A stretch of DNA of 48,700 nucleotides. Origin: Paracoccus haematequi. GTDB taxonomy: Bacteria; Pseudomonadota; Alphaproteobacteria; Rhodobacterales; Rhodobacteraceae. Shown in pieces: positions 31,775-41,867 of the stretch. Below the pieces are notes generated by a model that made no database searches, was not told the DNA's origin, and saw only the letters and a program-made list of their open reading frames with translations. Positions within the stretch are counted from its first letter, which is position 1; every line of letters begins with the position of its first letter. The stretch is from assembly GCF_900631945.1 (NCBI RefSeq), contig NZ_UZWE01000079.1:1-48700 (forward strand), in the 5' to 3' direction. Made by a program: the position numbers and the translations under genes.

Positions 31775-34711
31775 TCAGATGGGATCGTCCGTCACCTGCG
31801 GCATGGCAGCCTGAAGATTGGACCACAAGGTCTTCAAGACCGCATCCTGGGTATAGTCGATGAAATCGGCGTCGCCGGAACTGCCGGAGCGGATCTGCCC
31901 GCTGCCCTTGCCTGCGTCGCCGACCACCAAGACCACTTCGTCCCTGACATAATCGACCCGGATCAGGGCGTCCTGGTTCTTGGCAAGGCCGGTGACGGCG
32001 ATGTCGTCGAAGGATCCGATGATCTGGTCGGCGTCGATCAGCGTCCAGGTGCCGCCCTTCTGGGTGTTCAGACCTGCCAGGTTGATCTTCAGATCCCCAT
32101 CCAGGCGGATGCCCGAGGTGACCTTCGACGTGTCGAAGGCGCCGGAATAGAATTCCGAGATCTTGCCTAGCCCGGTCGCGTTGGCGACGAAGGACAGGGT
32201 CGCGTCGTCATGCAGTTGCAGGGTGGCCGTCTTGCCGTCGCCGCCATCGAAACCGACCTTGGCCTTGCCGCCGGTGATCTTCAGGCTGCTGCCGGCTGCC
32301 AGGTCGAAGCGCGCGCCGGACGTGGCCAGCAGAAGTTGCGCATCCTGGGTCGCCTCGATCGCGGTCTTGCCCGCGAAAGAGCCGGTATTGGCAAGCCGCC
32401 CGCCCGCAAGCTCGATCGTCAGCAGATCCTTGTCGCGATAGCCGTCGATCCAGACCTGGCCTGCATTGTCGATCTGCAACAGGTTGCCGGTCTTGCCGGT
32501 CGAGATGTCGCCGGTGATCTCCAGCTTGCCCGAGGTCGCTTTCAACTGGCCGAAATTACCGAAGATGAAGTCGTCGACGGTCACGGTCTCGGCCCCGAAC
32601 AGGACGCGGTTGCCGCCCAGGTCGACGCTGTCGCCGTCCTGGGTGCCCGGCAGATCCTCGGTCGACCAGTTCAGCCGGTTGTCCCAGCGAAGTCCGTCGG
32701 CCCGGTCATCAGGCGTGAAGCGCACGACCTCGGCGGTGTCGCGCAGGGTGGTGTCCAGGCCGAAGCCCTTGCGGAAGAAGGCATTGATCACATCGGCATC
32801 GACGACCTCGTCCAGCTTGCCGTCGGCCTGGGCGCGCAGATAGTTTGCCAGGTCGGAAATCGTGGCGGTCTTCTTGCCTAGCAGATCGGCGGTGAAGTTC
32901 TGGATGGTCGTCTGGTCCAGGACGGCTGCGGACAGGCCGGCCGTATTCAGGGACGTTCCCGCCTTCCCGCCACTGGTCCAGTTATAGACGATGGTGTCGT
33001 TCACGAAGCCATCGGTATTGGCCAGCGCCGTATGGACGATCTTCTTGAGCGCCTGTTCGGCCGGATTGTTGGGATCGGCCAGATGAGCGATGATATTGCC
33101 GATCAGCGAATTCTGCTTGCCGAAATTGTCGATGCCCATCGACAGCGCGCCATCCAGGATCGAAAGCTGCCTGTATCCGGCCGATGTGACGATGTTGCCC
33201 AAGGCCAGAGTATAGCTGTGGCCCCCGAAGAAGTTCAGGCCGGCATTGTTGTCGATGAAGGCATTGTTCTCGATGACTCCGCCCGGACGGATCTGGGCGC
33301 CGAAGGACGAGCCGCGCATGAAGATGTTGTCGCGCACCGTCACGTCGAGGTTGTCGTTCTGGACGTAAAGGTTGTGGTTGAATTTGCTGGGCGGCATGGC
33401 CGCCGATGTGGACATGGCCGGATCGTATCCATCGGCCCAGCCGTTATGGTCGAAGAAGTTGCCGCCCAGGAAAACGCCGTCGCTATTCGCCACATAGACG
33501 CCCGAGACCCTGTTCGCGCCCGCGTCCCAGATCTTCCCACCGTTGAGCGGCTTCAGGCGTGCCACGTCGATGATATCGGAATCGACCAGCGAGAAGTTCT
33601 TGACGTTTTCCACGGACATCCCGTCCAAGGTGACGCTGATATTGTCGAACAGCAGGTTCTCGCCCAGCAGCGCATTGACATTCGTAGCGTCGATATTCTG
33701 GATGACGACGTGGCTGACCTGATCCTGAAAGATCTTGATCGTACCCCTGATCAGCGGATCGTCCCCCTGGCCATAGGCGCCGATATACATCGGGTTTAGC
33801 GCGCTCTCGCCCGAGGCGCCGCGGGCCACGACCTGGTTGACATCCCCATAGTCATAACCGCGCTCGAACAGCAGCCAGTTCGAATTCGGGCCGGCCGAGC
33901 GCCCGGTCGAGGCATACCACAATTCCATGCCGATCTTGGTATCCAAGGCCTTGTCGGGCGTGGCGCCGTATTCGGGATGCTCCAGCAGCCACTTTCCCGT
34001 GACCTTGCTGACAGCGATGCCTTCGGCCTTCGCGATTTCCGCGGCCGTCAGGCCGTGGGCGCCTTCGGTCACATAGACCTTGCGGTGGTTCTCGCCATGC
34101 TCGACCACGGCGCGGCCATCTGCGCCGGTTTCCAGCATGTAGAAATCGCCTTTGCCCCAGCCGTCCGGTTCCTGGCCCGCGACCACGTCGACTTTGGCCT
34201 GGACCTGCTGGGTCTTGCCGTTCTGATAGGTGATCTCATAGCTGAAGGCGGTATCGGACTGATTGTCCGGATCCTCGCTCAGGACCAGGGACAGGGTCTT
34301 GTCAGGATTGACGCTGACATGACCATGGCTGGTCTGGGACAGGATCTTGATGCTGGCGATCCCGCTGTCCGTCGGTTCGATCGTCAGGACGCGGCCTGCC
34401 TCGGCGGTCAGGTTTTCGGTGCGCTGAGGCAGTGGCGTGGGTTCGGGATCCGGCGTCGGGACGACGGGCGGCTCGGGTTCCGGCGTTGCAGGCGGTTGAA
34501 AACCGGTCTGCTTGTAATAGTCACTCATCGCCTGACCCAGAAAGCCCGACGAGGCGGTGATATCCGGCAGGGCGATGGCCTTGGTGCTGGTCACCGCGAT
34601 CGGCACGACAATCTGCGAGGCGTCCTGGACCTCTAGTTCCTGGACACGGGACGCAGTGCCGGTGGACCCGATCAGTCCGGGCAAGGCAACAAGCAGATCG
34701 CGCAGCAGCAT
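31775..34711 (-). CDS. large secreted-type beta-helix protein
   Basis: A 978-residue protein. Residues 1-70 have no standard signal peptide. A Pro/Glu-rich linker follows (about 72-96), then a cadherin/VCBS-like module (about 98-180, ending QQVQAKVDVV). Residues 320-570 form a right-handed parallel beta-helix with Asn ladders (VIENNAFIDNNAGLNFFGGH). A second beta-solenoid region covers about 700-930 (KLEITGDIS, QLLLATSGARFDLAAG, TWTLIDADQIIGSFDDIAV), like autotransporter passengers but without a C-terminal barrel. Likely roles are an EPS lyase/epimerase or an adhesive matrix protein, possibly exported by a type I system. AAAGGA lies 9 bases before the ATG. The function is inferred from fold only. 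Confidence 0.8.
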   Translation of the reverse strand: MLLRDLLVALPGLIGSTGTASRVQELEVQDASQIVVPIAVTSTKAIALPDITASSGFLGQAMSDYYKQTGFQPPATPEPEPPVVPTPDPEPTPLPQRTENLTAEAGRVLTIEPTDSGIASIKILSQTSHGHVSVNPDKTLSLVLSEDPDNQSDTAFSYEITYQNGKTQQVQAKVDVVAGQEPDGWGKGDFYMLETGADGRAVVEHGENHRKVYVTEGAHGLTAAEIAKAEGIAVSKVTGKWLLEHPEYGATPDKALDTKIGMELWYASTGRSAGPNSNWLLFERGYDYGDVNQVVARGASGESALNPMYIGAYGQGDDPLIRGTIKIFQDQVSHVVIQNIDATNVNALLGENLLFDNISVTLDGMSVENVKNFSLVDSDIIDVARLKPLNGGKIWDAGANRVSGVYVANSDGVFLGGNFFDHNGWADGYDPAMSTSAAMPPSKFNHNLYVQNDNLDVTVRDNIFMRGSSFGAQIRPGGVIENNAFIDNNAGLNFFGGHSYTLALGNIVTSAGYRQLSILDGALSMGIDNFGKQNSLIGNIIAHLADPNNPAEQALKKIVHTALANTDGFVNDTIVYNWTSGGKAGTSLNTAGLSAAVLDQTTIQNFTADLLGKKTATISDLANYLRAQADGKLDEVVDADVINAFFRKGFGLDTTLRDTAEVVRFTPDDRADGLRWDNRLNWSTEDLPGTQDGDSVDLGGNRVLFGAETVTVDDFIFGNFGQLKATSGKLEITGDISTGKTGNLLQIDNAGQVWIDGYRDKDLLTIELAGGRLANTGSFAGKTAIEATQDAQLLLATSGARFDLAAGSSLKITGGKAKVGFDGGDGKTATLQLHDDATLSFVANATGLGKISEFYSGAFDTSKVTSGIRLDGDLKINLAGLNTQKGGTWTLIDADQIIGSFDDIAVTGLAKNQDALIRVDYVRDEVVLVVGDAGKGSGQIRSGSSGDADFIDYTQDAVLKTLWSNLQAAMPQVTDDPI

Positions 34712-35474
34712 TCGATGAATTCCTTTGGTAGCGGGCGTGGAGAAAGCGAACTAATCGGTACAGTTCACGATGGCTGCCGGTGTGTAGAAAGGATTCACAC
34801 GCACAGGTAGAGAAAAAGTTAACGTCGGCAAATTCCTGCCCTTGCCGTTGCGTCACTTTGCATCTTGACCATCCTGAAACGGCTTCGGGACGATTGCGGA
34901 TCGCCCCTTGGCGGAAACGGGTTTCCTGCAGGACGGGATCGTTCTTGGCATGAATGGAACATGATCGCCCGTGAAGAAAACCTGTTGGCCACGGAAGGGC
35001 CAGATCTTTTTCTGGTTAAAGTAAAGAATCTTTGTAACAATAGCTTAGATGAAGACTTCAAGGAGCCTGAAAGGCGGGCGAGGTCGGCTTCTGGGATGCT
35101 TGGAAAGTCTGGGACAGACCTGCGGGACCGATTGTCCCGATTGCGGGAACACTGAGGAAAAGCGCGATTTTCAGGCAGTATGAAGCTGTCGGACGTTTTC
35201 AGCCGATTTGCAACTTTCGGTTGATTGGCCATGCGGGTCACAACTTTGCAAGCCGGAAATCCGGCCCGAATCCTGGCGCGTGCTTCATTTTCCGCCGCCA
35301 GGCTGCGTTGGACATCGTCTAGTGGGCGGGTGAAAAGCGCGCGAAATCCCTGATCCTGCAAGATGGGTTGCATGCCCTGCCCGCCATCAAGACAGCGGTT
35401 GTATCGGTCGGGCTTTTGGGCCAGTGATGCGGCGCAATCCGGCCCGCATCGGGCTGCTTTCGGGCCGTGGCACC
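34712..35474. promoter_or_regulatory. 763-base intergenic region
   Basis: No gene is recognised here. The part nearest the beta-helix gene (34740-35060) is AT-richer than average and should hold its promoter. A small hairpin, GGGAC-cgatt-GTCCC, lies at 35124-35138. A 96-codon plus-strand frame at 34865-35155 has no ribosome binding site or family features and is probably not a gene. Confidence 0.5.
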
Positions 35475-36452
35475 ATGACAGACACCGACCTGACCATCGT
35501 CATTCCGGTCTTCAACGCGGTCGCTCATCTGGATGACCTGAACGAGACCATCCGGTCCATTCCCGGCCTGCGAATCCAGGCGATCTATGTCGATGACGGG
35601 TCCACGGATGGCAGCGATGCCCGGATCCGGAATCTTGCCCTGGACTGTGCCGATACCCTGGCGCTGTTCCAGCCGGTGAATGCCGGGGCAGGGCAGGCGC
35701 GCAATCTGGGCTGGAACCATGCGCGGGGCCGCTATGTGCTGTTCTTCGATGCCGATGACCGGCTGCACGGCGACGTCATCGCCCCCACGATCGCGCGCAT
35801 GGACGCCGAACCCGATCTTGACGTGGCTGTCCTGGCCTATCGCAGCGAACGCCAGGACATCGCCCATTCCACCGGCATGCTTCCCAAGGACTCTGCCGCG
35901 TTCGAGGCGTTGCTGAAGGGCGCGCCGGATGCCTGCGGGTCGCCCGAGGATTTCGCCCGATTGCTGGTCGTCACCAACTATCCCTGGAACAAGATCATGC
36001 GCACCGCCCGTTATCGGCAGACGGGCCTGCGCTTTGGCGCGACGCGCGTGAACAACGACATCCTGGGCCACTGGCATGCGCTGATGTATCCGCGCCGGAT
36101 CCTGCTGTCGCGGGCCGAGATCTGCACCCATGTCGTTCACCCCGGCGGTTCGAACCTGACCAACCAGCAGGGCGTCCTGCGATTGCAGATGTTCGATGCC
36201 CTGGACGAGCTTTACGACTTGCTGCTGTCAGAACCGGACCTGCGCCGCCAGTATGCGCATTTCTTCTGGGGCTTCGTGCTGACCCTGTACAAATGGGCGC
36301 GCGACAAGATCGCCCCCGAGGCGCGCAGCCGTTATAACCGGCGCATGGACGACCTGATTGCCCGCATCGACCTGGTGGACTTCGCCAGGATGCGCAATGG
36401 CCGCGCCCCAGGGGTCGCATCCGAACTGTCCGACATCCTGCTGAACAGGTAG
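35475..36452 (+). CDS. glycosyltransferase family 2
   Basis: A 325-residue GT2: TDLTIVIPVFNAVAHLDDLN, IYVDDGSTDGSDARI, AGAGQARNLGWNHARGRYVL and FFDADDRLHG (DxD). The middle and C terminus (NYPWNKIMRTARYR, HVVHPGGSNLTNQQG) are of the capsule-type GT2 group. ATG 35475 is taken because the fold starts four residues later; a frame from 35424 is open but unsupported. Eight bases separate it from the next GT2, so they form an operon. Confidence 0.9.
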   Translation: MTDTDLTIVIPVFNAVAHLDDLNETIRSIPGLRIQAIYVDDGSTDGSDARIRNLALDCADTLALFQPVNAGAGQARNLGWNHARGRYVLFFDADDRLHGDVIAPTIARMDAEPDLDVAVLAYRSERQDIAHSTGMLPKDSAAFEALLKGAPDACGSPEDFARLLVVTNYPWNKIMRTARYRQTGLRFGATRVNNDILGHWHALMYPRRILLSRAEICTHVVHPGGSNLTNQQGVLRLQMFDALDELYDLLLSEPDLRRQYAHFFWGFVLTLYKWARDKIAPEARSRYNRRMDDLIARIDLVDFARMRNGRAPGVASELSDILLNR

Positions 36453-36460
36453 AATTCCCC

Positions 36461-37750
36461 TTGCCCAAACTTTCGGTCATCGTCACCGCCTACAACATCG
36501 AAAGCTATATCGCGCAGTGCCTGGACAGCGTGATCGGCCAGACCATGACCGATATCGAGATCATCGTGGTCGATGACGGATCGACCGACAGCACGGCTCA
36601 GATCATCCACGATTATGCCGGGCGCGACGACCGGATCCGGCCGATCCTGTTTGAAAGGAACACCATCGGCGGCGTCGCCTCGGCGGCGAATGCGGGGCTG
36701 GATGCGGCGACCGGCGATTATGTGGGATTCGCCGATGGCGACGACATCTGCGACACCGACATGTTCCGCAGGCTTTATCAGGCAGCGGTCGCGGCGGACG
36801 CGGATCTGGCGATGTGCCAATACCGGCTGCTCGACGAACAGACCGGGGTCTTGGCGGAACCTGCCGACAGCCACCGCTGGGCCGGCATCGGGGCGACCGC
36901 CATCCGGGATCTGGAAGGCGACCCCGAAGGCGCAAACCGCAAGTGGCTTCTGGAATTCGTCGCGGTGCCCTGGCGCAAGATCTATCGCCGCGCCATGCTG
37001 GAGCGCGAGGCGATCCGTTTTCCGGTCGGCGACTACTTCTATGAGGATAATCCCTTCCACTGGTTCGCGGTCCTGTCGGCCAACCGGGTGGCGCTTGTTC
37101 CGCAGGCGCTGTGCCATCACCGGGTGGCGCGGGTCGGTCAGACCATGGCCACGGTCGACGACCGCCTGCTGAAGATCTTCGACCACGAAGCGACGATCCG
37201 CGCCTGGCTGAAATCGCATGGCCGCGACGATGTCTATGCGCCCGCCCTGCTGACCTGGGTGCTGGCGCAACTGTCCTGGGTCAGCCTGCGCGCCGAGGGA
37301 GAGATGCAGCGCAGGCTGTTCGACAAGCTGGCCCCGATCGTGCAGGGCTATTCGGACGGCGTCGTGGACGGCGTGGCGCAGGGCCATGTCCGGGGGAACC
37401 GTGCCGTAACCATGCTGCACGCCCTGCGGCGCAAGGACTTTGCCACGTTTTCGCGGGCGGCGGGCTATCGCCTGGCGGAAAAGTCGCTGATCGGCCTGGG
37501 TCTTCATCATCTGCGCCATACGGGCCTGCGCCACACCGCCGGGATCACCGCCCGCTTCCTGCGCAGTCGCGTGTCGCGCGGCCGCGCGGCCATGGCCGCC
37601 TATTCCCTGCCGGTACCGAAGGGACGGCTGGCGACGAAGCTGTCGGACATCCAGTTCTCCCTGGCGATCCTGCAACGCCGCCTGGATTCGCTGGAGCAGG
37701 AATTGCGCCAGTTGCGCCAGGACCGCCCCAAGGATGACGACCGGGCCTGA
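36461..37750 (+). CDS. glycosyltransferase family 2 with C-terminal coiled coil
   Basis: A 429-residue GT2 starting with TTG at 36461, 8 bases after the previous stop. PKLSVIVTAYNIESYIAQCL, EIIVVDDGSTDSTAQI, AANAGLDAATGDYVGFADGD (DxD region) and NPFHWFAVLSANRV are typical of capsule/teichoic-acid GT2 enzymes. Residues 330-390 are basic. The C terminus is a short coiled coil (LQRRLDSLEQELRQLRQDR), which may mediate assembly with the coiled-coil protein encoded downstream. Sugar specificity is unknown. Confidence 0.9.
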   Translation: MPKLSVIVTAYNIESYIAQCLDSVIGQTMTDIEIIVVDDGSTDSTAQIIHDYAGRDDRIRPILFERNTIGGVASAANAGLDAATGDYVGFADGDDICDTDMFRRLYQAAVAADADLAMCQYRLLDEQTGVLAEPADSHRWAGIGATAIRDLEGDPEGANRKWLLEFVAVPWRKIYRRAMLEREAIRFPVGDYFYEDNPFHWFAVLSANRVALVPQALCHHRVARVGQTMATVDDRLLKIFDHEATIRAWLKSHGRDDVYAPALLTWVLAQLSWVSLRAEGEMQRRLFDKLAPIVQGYSDGVVDGVAQGHVRGNRAVTMLHALRRKDFATFSRAAGYRLAEKSLIGLGLHHLRHTGLRHTAGITARFLRSRVSRGRAAMAAYSLPVPKGRLATKLSDIQFSLAILQRRLDSLEQELRQLRQDRPKDDDRA

Positions 37751-37913
37751 AGACGACGGCCTGCATCAAGAAGCAGGATTTGGTTAGTTGCTGTTTTCCT
37801 TAGCTAATAATCCGATGCAGCTCGGGGGGAAAAGGCAGCTAATTGAACATGCCACCCCGCATTGCTACTACCGCAGCGCGCCCATGTGGCCACAGGATAT
37901 CAGGATCTGATTC

Positions 37914-39152
37914 ATGAAAATCACACAGGCGACCATGACTCCGCCGGCCCCAGAGGACAGGGCTTTTCTGTCTTCGGTGATCAAGCCGATGCTGGTGCGC
38001 CCGCGTTTCCTGGAAGAATCCGATCTTCTTCTTCATGTCCCTTTCCTGTTCTGGCTGATGGCGAATGTGCGCCCGGCCAAAAGCACGGTCGTCGGCATCG
38101 GCAAGGGCGTGGCCTATCTGGCAATCTGCCAGGCAATCGAGGAGTTTTCGATTCAGGGCCGTTGCAGCGGCTTCGGCTTTGGGGACAATTCGGAAAACAC
38201 GCCAAAGCCTGTACCGAAGACATTCGATAATGATGCCGAAACGCTGTATGAAGGCATAGCGGATCTGCGGGATCATGCGACGCTGGAGGAGGCGCTGTCA
38301 AATATTCAGCCGGGAAGCCTGGATCTTTTATTTGTCGATCTTTGCGAACTGGCACGGGACAAGGGATCCGATCCGGCGGACTGGACGGAAAAACTTGCGC
38401 CTGGGGGGTGCCTGGTCGCCCATGGCCTGGGCGAAGCCGACGAGGCCATGCTGTTCCTGAAAAGGAAAGTCGAGGATTTTCCCGGTCATTCCCTGCTCTT
38501 CTTCGATTTCGGGGCGGGCCTTGCGGTTATTCTGAAGAACGACATCATCACCGATGCGGCTCGGGATTTCCTTGCTCTGGGCGGGAACGGCAGCCCTCGC
38601 AGGGCGGACAGCCTGTTGTTGCGGCGACTGGGGCAGGGTTTGGCTGCCATGGCCCGAAACGGGAATATCGCCCGGCGGCTTGACGCGGTTCAGAAAGAAT
38701 ATGCCGCAGTGCAGACCCGCCATGACAAGGCGGAACAGGATCTGGTGGCATTGAACGCCGCCTATGAGGCACGAAACCGGAAGATCTGGGAACTTCAGGC
38801 GACGAATTTCGATCGAGAAAATGAAAACAGGAACCTTCAGAAACACCAGCAGGTCTTGAGCGATTCCGTGTCCGCCCTCAGGTCGGCCCTGGAGACGATC
38901 CAGAAGGAAAAGGACAGCGTTGCCGAAGTCCTGACGGAAAGGCTAAGGCAGGAAAAGGACAGCCACTACCGCGAAACCGGAATTCTGACCAAGCTTCTGG
39001 AACAGAAAGGCGATGGCGGGCAGGGCGACCTGGCGATGCTGCGCAGGCAGGTCAAGCAGCTGTCCGACCATAATGCCGCCCTTTTATCCAGCACGTCCTG
39101 GCGCATTACCGCCCCCATACGGAAAATAAAATCGAAGCTGACCGGCAAGTGA
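37914..39152 (+). CDS. methyltransferase-like protein with coiled-coil tail
   Basis: A 412-residue protein in two parts. Residues 40-220 look like a Rossmann methyltransferase-type domain: VVGIGKGVAYLAICQAIEEF, LDLLFVDLCELARDK (Asp after a hydrophobic strand) and LAPGGCLVAHGLGEA. The glycine motif is weak, so catalysis is doubtful. Residues 245-390 are a long coiled coil. The last 20 residues contain SSTSWRITAPIRKIKSK, a motif common at the ends of coiled-coil linkers in surface-polysaccharide glycosyltransferases. It probably acts as a scaffold or length-control partner in the glycosyltransferase complex. The gene is less GC-rich than its neighbours and has AGGAT 8 bases before the ATG. Confidence 0.65.
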   Translation: MKITQATMTPPAPEDRAFLSSVIKPMLVRPRFLEESDLLLHVPFLFWLMANVRPAKSTVVGIGKGVAYLAICQAIEEFSIQGRCSGFGFGDNSENTPKPVPKTFDNDAETLYEGIADLRDHATLEEALSNIQPGSLDLLFVDLCELARDKGSDPADWTEKLAPGGCLVAHGLGEADEAMLFLKRKVEDFPGHSLLFFDFGAGLAVILKNDIITDAARDFLALGGNGSPRRADSLLLRRLGQGLAAMARNGNIARRLDAVQKEYAAVQTRHDKAEQDLVALNAAYEARNRKIWELQATNFDRENENRNLQKHQQVLSDSVSALRSALETIQKEKDSVAEVLTERLRQEKDSHYRETGILTKLLEQKGDGGQGDLAMLRRQVKQLSDHNAALLSSTSWRITAPIRKIKSKLTGK

Positions 39153-39194
39153 AATCCCGCCGCCGTCGCTAAAGACATCTTCATCGGTAGAACC

Positions 39195-41867
39195 ATGAAA
39201 AACAAAGTGTTCAACGCCAATCTCTATGCCCGGCATTATCCCGATGTCGCGCTCAGTGGGCTTTCCCCGCGGGCTCATTACGAACGCTATGGCAGGCTTC
39301 TGGGCCGCGATCCCGCGCCGCGGCCGGTGTCGGGGCAGCCTGTCGAAAGCATATCGCATGACGACCCGGCCTTCCTGGACAGACTCTATGCGATCGGACC
39401 CATCGAAAGCGACAGCCCGGCTGTCCACGAGGAATTGGTTTCGATCATCATCCCCAGCTATAACAATGAAGGGCTGATTGCCCGCGCCATCCATTCCGCC
39501 CTGTCCCAAGACGGCGTGGATGTCGAAATCCTGGTGATCGACGACGGATCCACCGATGGATCGGTTTCGGTCGCCCGGCGGATTTCGGAAACCTGGCCCC
39601 AGGTCCAGGTCATATCGCTGCTGCGCAATTTCGGCTGCTATTATGCGCGCAACATCGGATTGATGAATGCGAAGGGCGATTACCTGACCATCATCGACAG
39701 CGACGACATCATGCCGCCGGATCGCATCCTGCGGCAGATGGATGCGCTGAAGAAAAACTCCCAGGCCATGGCCTGCCGGGGGCAGCAGCGCCGCTGGTCC
39801 GCCGACTATCGTGAAGCCCTCTCGGAACTGAAACCGGGCGAGAACAGCCTGCTGTGGAAGCGCGAGGTTCTGGTGGGCAAGGGCTGGTACGATACCGTCC
39901 GCTACAGCGGGGATATCGAATTCCGATACAGGATCCAAAGGAACTTCGGCCTGGATGCGATCATCACCATGCCGGACGAACTGTATTACACCCGCACCCT
40001 TGGCGATTCGCTGACCACGAACAAGAAAAGCGGGGTCTATGCTTTCCAGGACGGCGTCCTGGAGACGCGGATTTCCGCACCGCGCCGCCTTTACGACGAC
40101 AATTTCACCGCCTGGCAAAAGCAGAACAAGCCTCCGAAGGACGGGATGAAGGGCGACATCTATATCGGCTTTCCGCTTTCGAAACGCCCCTTCGCCTTGG
40201 GCGAGCCGCAGCAGAACGCCTCTCCGTCACTGGGACAGCGCATGGTGGGCGCCATGGCCAGTTTTCCGGCCCGTCGCGAGGTTCTGCAATCCAGCATCGC
40301 ATCCATCCTGCCGCAGCTGGACGAACTGGTTCTGTACCTGAACGACTATGACGATGTGCCGGACTTTGCCCGCCATCCGAAGATCCGCGTCACCCGCAGC
40401 CAGGACGCCGCCGGGGATCTGCGGGACAACGGCAAGTTTCATGACCTCCCCCAAGGCGACGATGCCTATATCTTCACCCTGGACGACGATCTGATCTATC
40501 CGCCCGATTATGTGGCCAGGATGGTGCATGCCATCGAGATGCTGGGCAGGTCCTCGGTGGTGGGCGTCCATGGGGTGATCTTCCCGGAAGGGGAATTCAA
40601 CGATCTTGCCCAGAGAACCGTCTTTACCTTCTACCGGAAAGCGAACGGCCATTTCGTCGATCTTCTGGGGACGGGAACGACGGCCTGGCACAGTTCGACC
40701 CTGAAGGTCGGGTTGAAGGATTTCCAGACCAAGGGGGTCTGCGACCTGTGGTTCGCGGTCGCCGCGGCGCGGGCGGGCGTTCCGTTCTATTCGCTGCCGC
40801 GCGAGGACCAGTGGCTGAAGGAAAACGCAAGATTTGAAGTCAGTCTGTGGAACGAGGCGCGGAAACGGCCCGAAAAATATTTCGACACCTATCACGCGCA
40901 CCTGGGCCCGGAACTGGAAAAGGGGCTGGTCCGCTGCCGGATGGAAGCCCATCTTGCGCGCGGCTTCGATGCCGACACCCTTGCCGCCGCAGGCATCGAC
41001 CTGGTGTCGATCAAGACCGGAAACACCCCTGTTCCGCTGACGACACGCCGCCAGGTGGCCTTCAAGGGCCTGCCCGACCCGCGCCCGGATGTCCGGGCGG
41101 ACGGTTCGGTGCATTTCCACATCGTCGTCAACGGCTGGAACTGCCGCGATTATGTCCCCGCCTGCCTCAGATCCATCGCGACCCAGCAGCCGGGTAACTA
41201 TACCTATGAAACGACCCTGGTCGACGACGGATCGGATGACGGCACCTATGAACGGCTGGCGGCCTCGGCGATCCTGCCCGATGCCCGGCTGATCCGGGTC
41301 CGCGCCAACATGGGGCCGGCCCATGCACGGCATGTCGGCATCGTCGACATCCCCGATCCGAACACCGTCGTCGTCCTGGTCGACATGGACGATTCCCTGG
41401 AACCGCAGGCCCTGCGGGTCGTCGCCGAACGCTATGCGGCCAATCCCGCCTGCCTGATGACCATCGGAAACTGGCACGACCAGAACGGCAAGAGAAATCC
41501 CCAGGATTTCTACAGCGCCCCGGAAATCGACGGTCAGACATTGCGCGATATCGAGCTTTTCAATGCGACCCATCTGCGCACCTTCCGGCGCGTCCTCTAT
41601 GACGCGATCACCCCCGAGGATCTGCTGGACCAGCACGGAAAATGGATCGAGACCTGCACCGATGTCGCGCTGATGTATCCCCTGCTTGACCAATGCTGGT
41701 CGAACGAGGTCGAATTCATTTCCGAACCGATCTATCGATACAACCGGCAGCACAGCACCGGCACCCTTGCGCGGTTCGGCAAGCCGCATAAGGTCGAAAG
41801 GCTTGCATGGTTGAAGGCAAAGCCGAAAAAGCCCCGCCTCAATCCGCGGCAGGATCAACGGAATTGA
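39195..41867 (+). CDS. three-domain glycosyltransferase family 2 protein
   Basis: An 890-residue protein. The N-terminal 40 residues carry the YPDV...HYERYG...GRDP motif that often precedes polysaccharide GT2 domains. GT-A domain 1 (about 82-270) has SIIIPSYNNEGLIARAIHS, VIDDGSTDGS and TIIDSDDIM. Domain 2 (about 349-600) begins VGAMASFPARREVLQSSI and has FTLDDDLIYPPDYVARMVHA. Domain 3 (about 638-860) has FHIVVNGWNCRDYVPACLRS, LVDDGSDDGTYE and VLVDMDDSLEP. Three metal-binding DxD/DDD sites are visible, so it may add several sugars in sequence. It follows the coiled-coil protein by 42 bases. A hairpin overlaps its stop codon. Confidence 0.85.
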   Translation: MKNKVFNANLYARHYPDVALSGLSPRAHYERYGRLLGRDPAPRPVSGQPVESISHDDPAFLDRLYAIGPIESDSPAVHEELVSIIIPSYNNEGLIARAIHSALSQDGVDVEILVIDDGSTDGSVSVARRISETWPQVQVISLLRNFGCYYARNIGLMNAKGDYLTIIDSDDIMPPDRILRQMDALKKNSQAMACRGQQRRWSADYREALSELKPGENSLLWKREVLVGKGWYDTVRYSGDIEFRYRIQRNFGLDAIITMPDELYYTRTLGDSLTTNKKSGVYAFQDGVLETRISAPRRLYDDNFTAWQKQNKPPKDGMKGDIYIGFPLSKRPFALGEPQQNASPSLGQRMVGAMASFPARREVLQSSIASILPQLDELVLYLNDYDDVPDFARHPKIRVTRSQDAAGDLRDNGKFHDLPQGDDAYIFTLDDDLIYPPDYVARMVHAIEMLGRSSVVGVHGVIFPEGEFNDLAQRTVFTFYRKANGHFVDLLGTGTTAWHSSTLKVGLKDFQTKGVCDLWFAVAAARAGVPFYSLPREDQWLKENARFEVSLWNEARKRPEKYFDTYHAHLGPELEKGLVRCRMEAHLARGFDADTLAAAGIDLVSIKTGNTPVPLTTRRQVAFKGLPDPRPDVRADGSVHFHIVVNGWNCRDYVPACLRSIATQQPGNYTYETTLVDDGSDDGTYERLAASAILPDARLIRVRANMGPAHARHVGIVDIPDPNTVVVLVDMDDSLEPQALRVVAERYAANPACLMTIGNWHDQNGKRNPQDFYSAPEIDGQTLRDIELFNATHLRTFRRVLYDAITPEDLLDQHGKWIETCTDVALMYPLLDQCWSNEVEFISEPIYRYNRQHSTGTLARFGKPHKVERLAWLKAKPKKPRLNPRQDQRN

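Noticed and set aside
34865..35155. 96-codon plus-strand frame in the long intergenic gap
   Set aside because: It has no ribosome binding site, no recognisable fold and mixed codon use.
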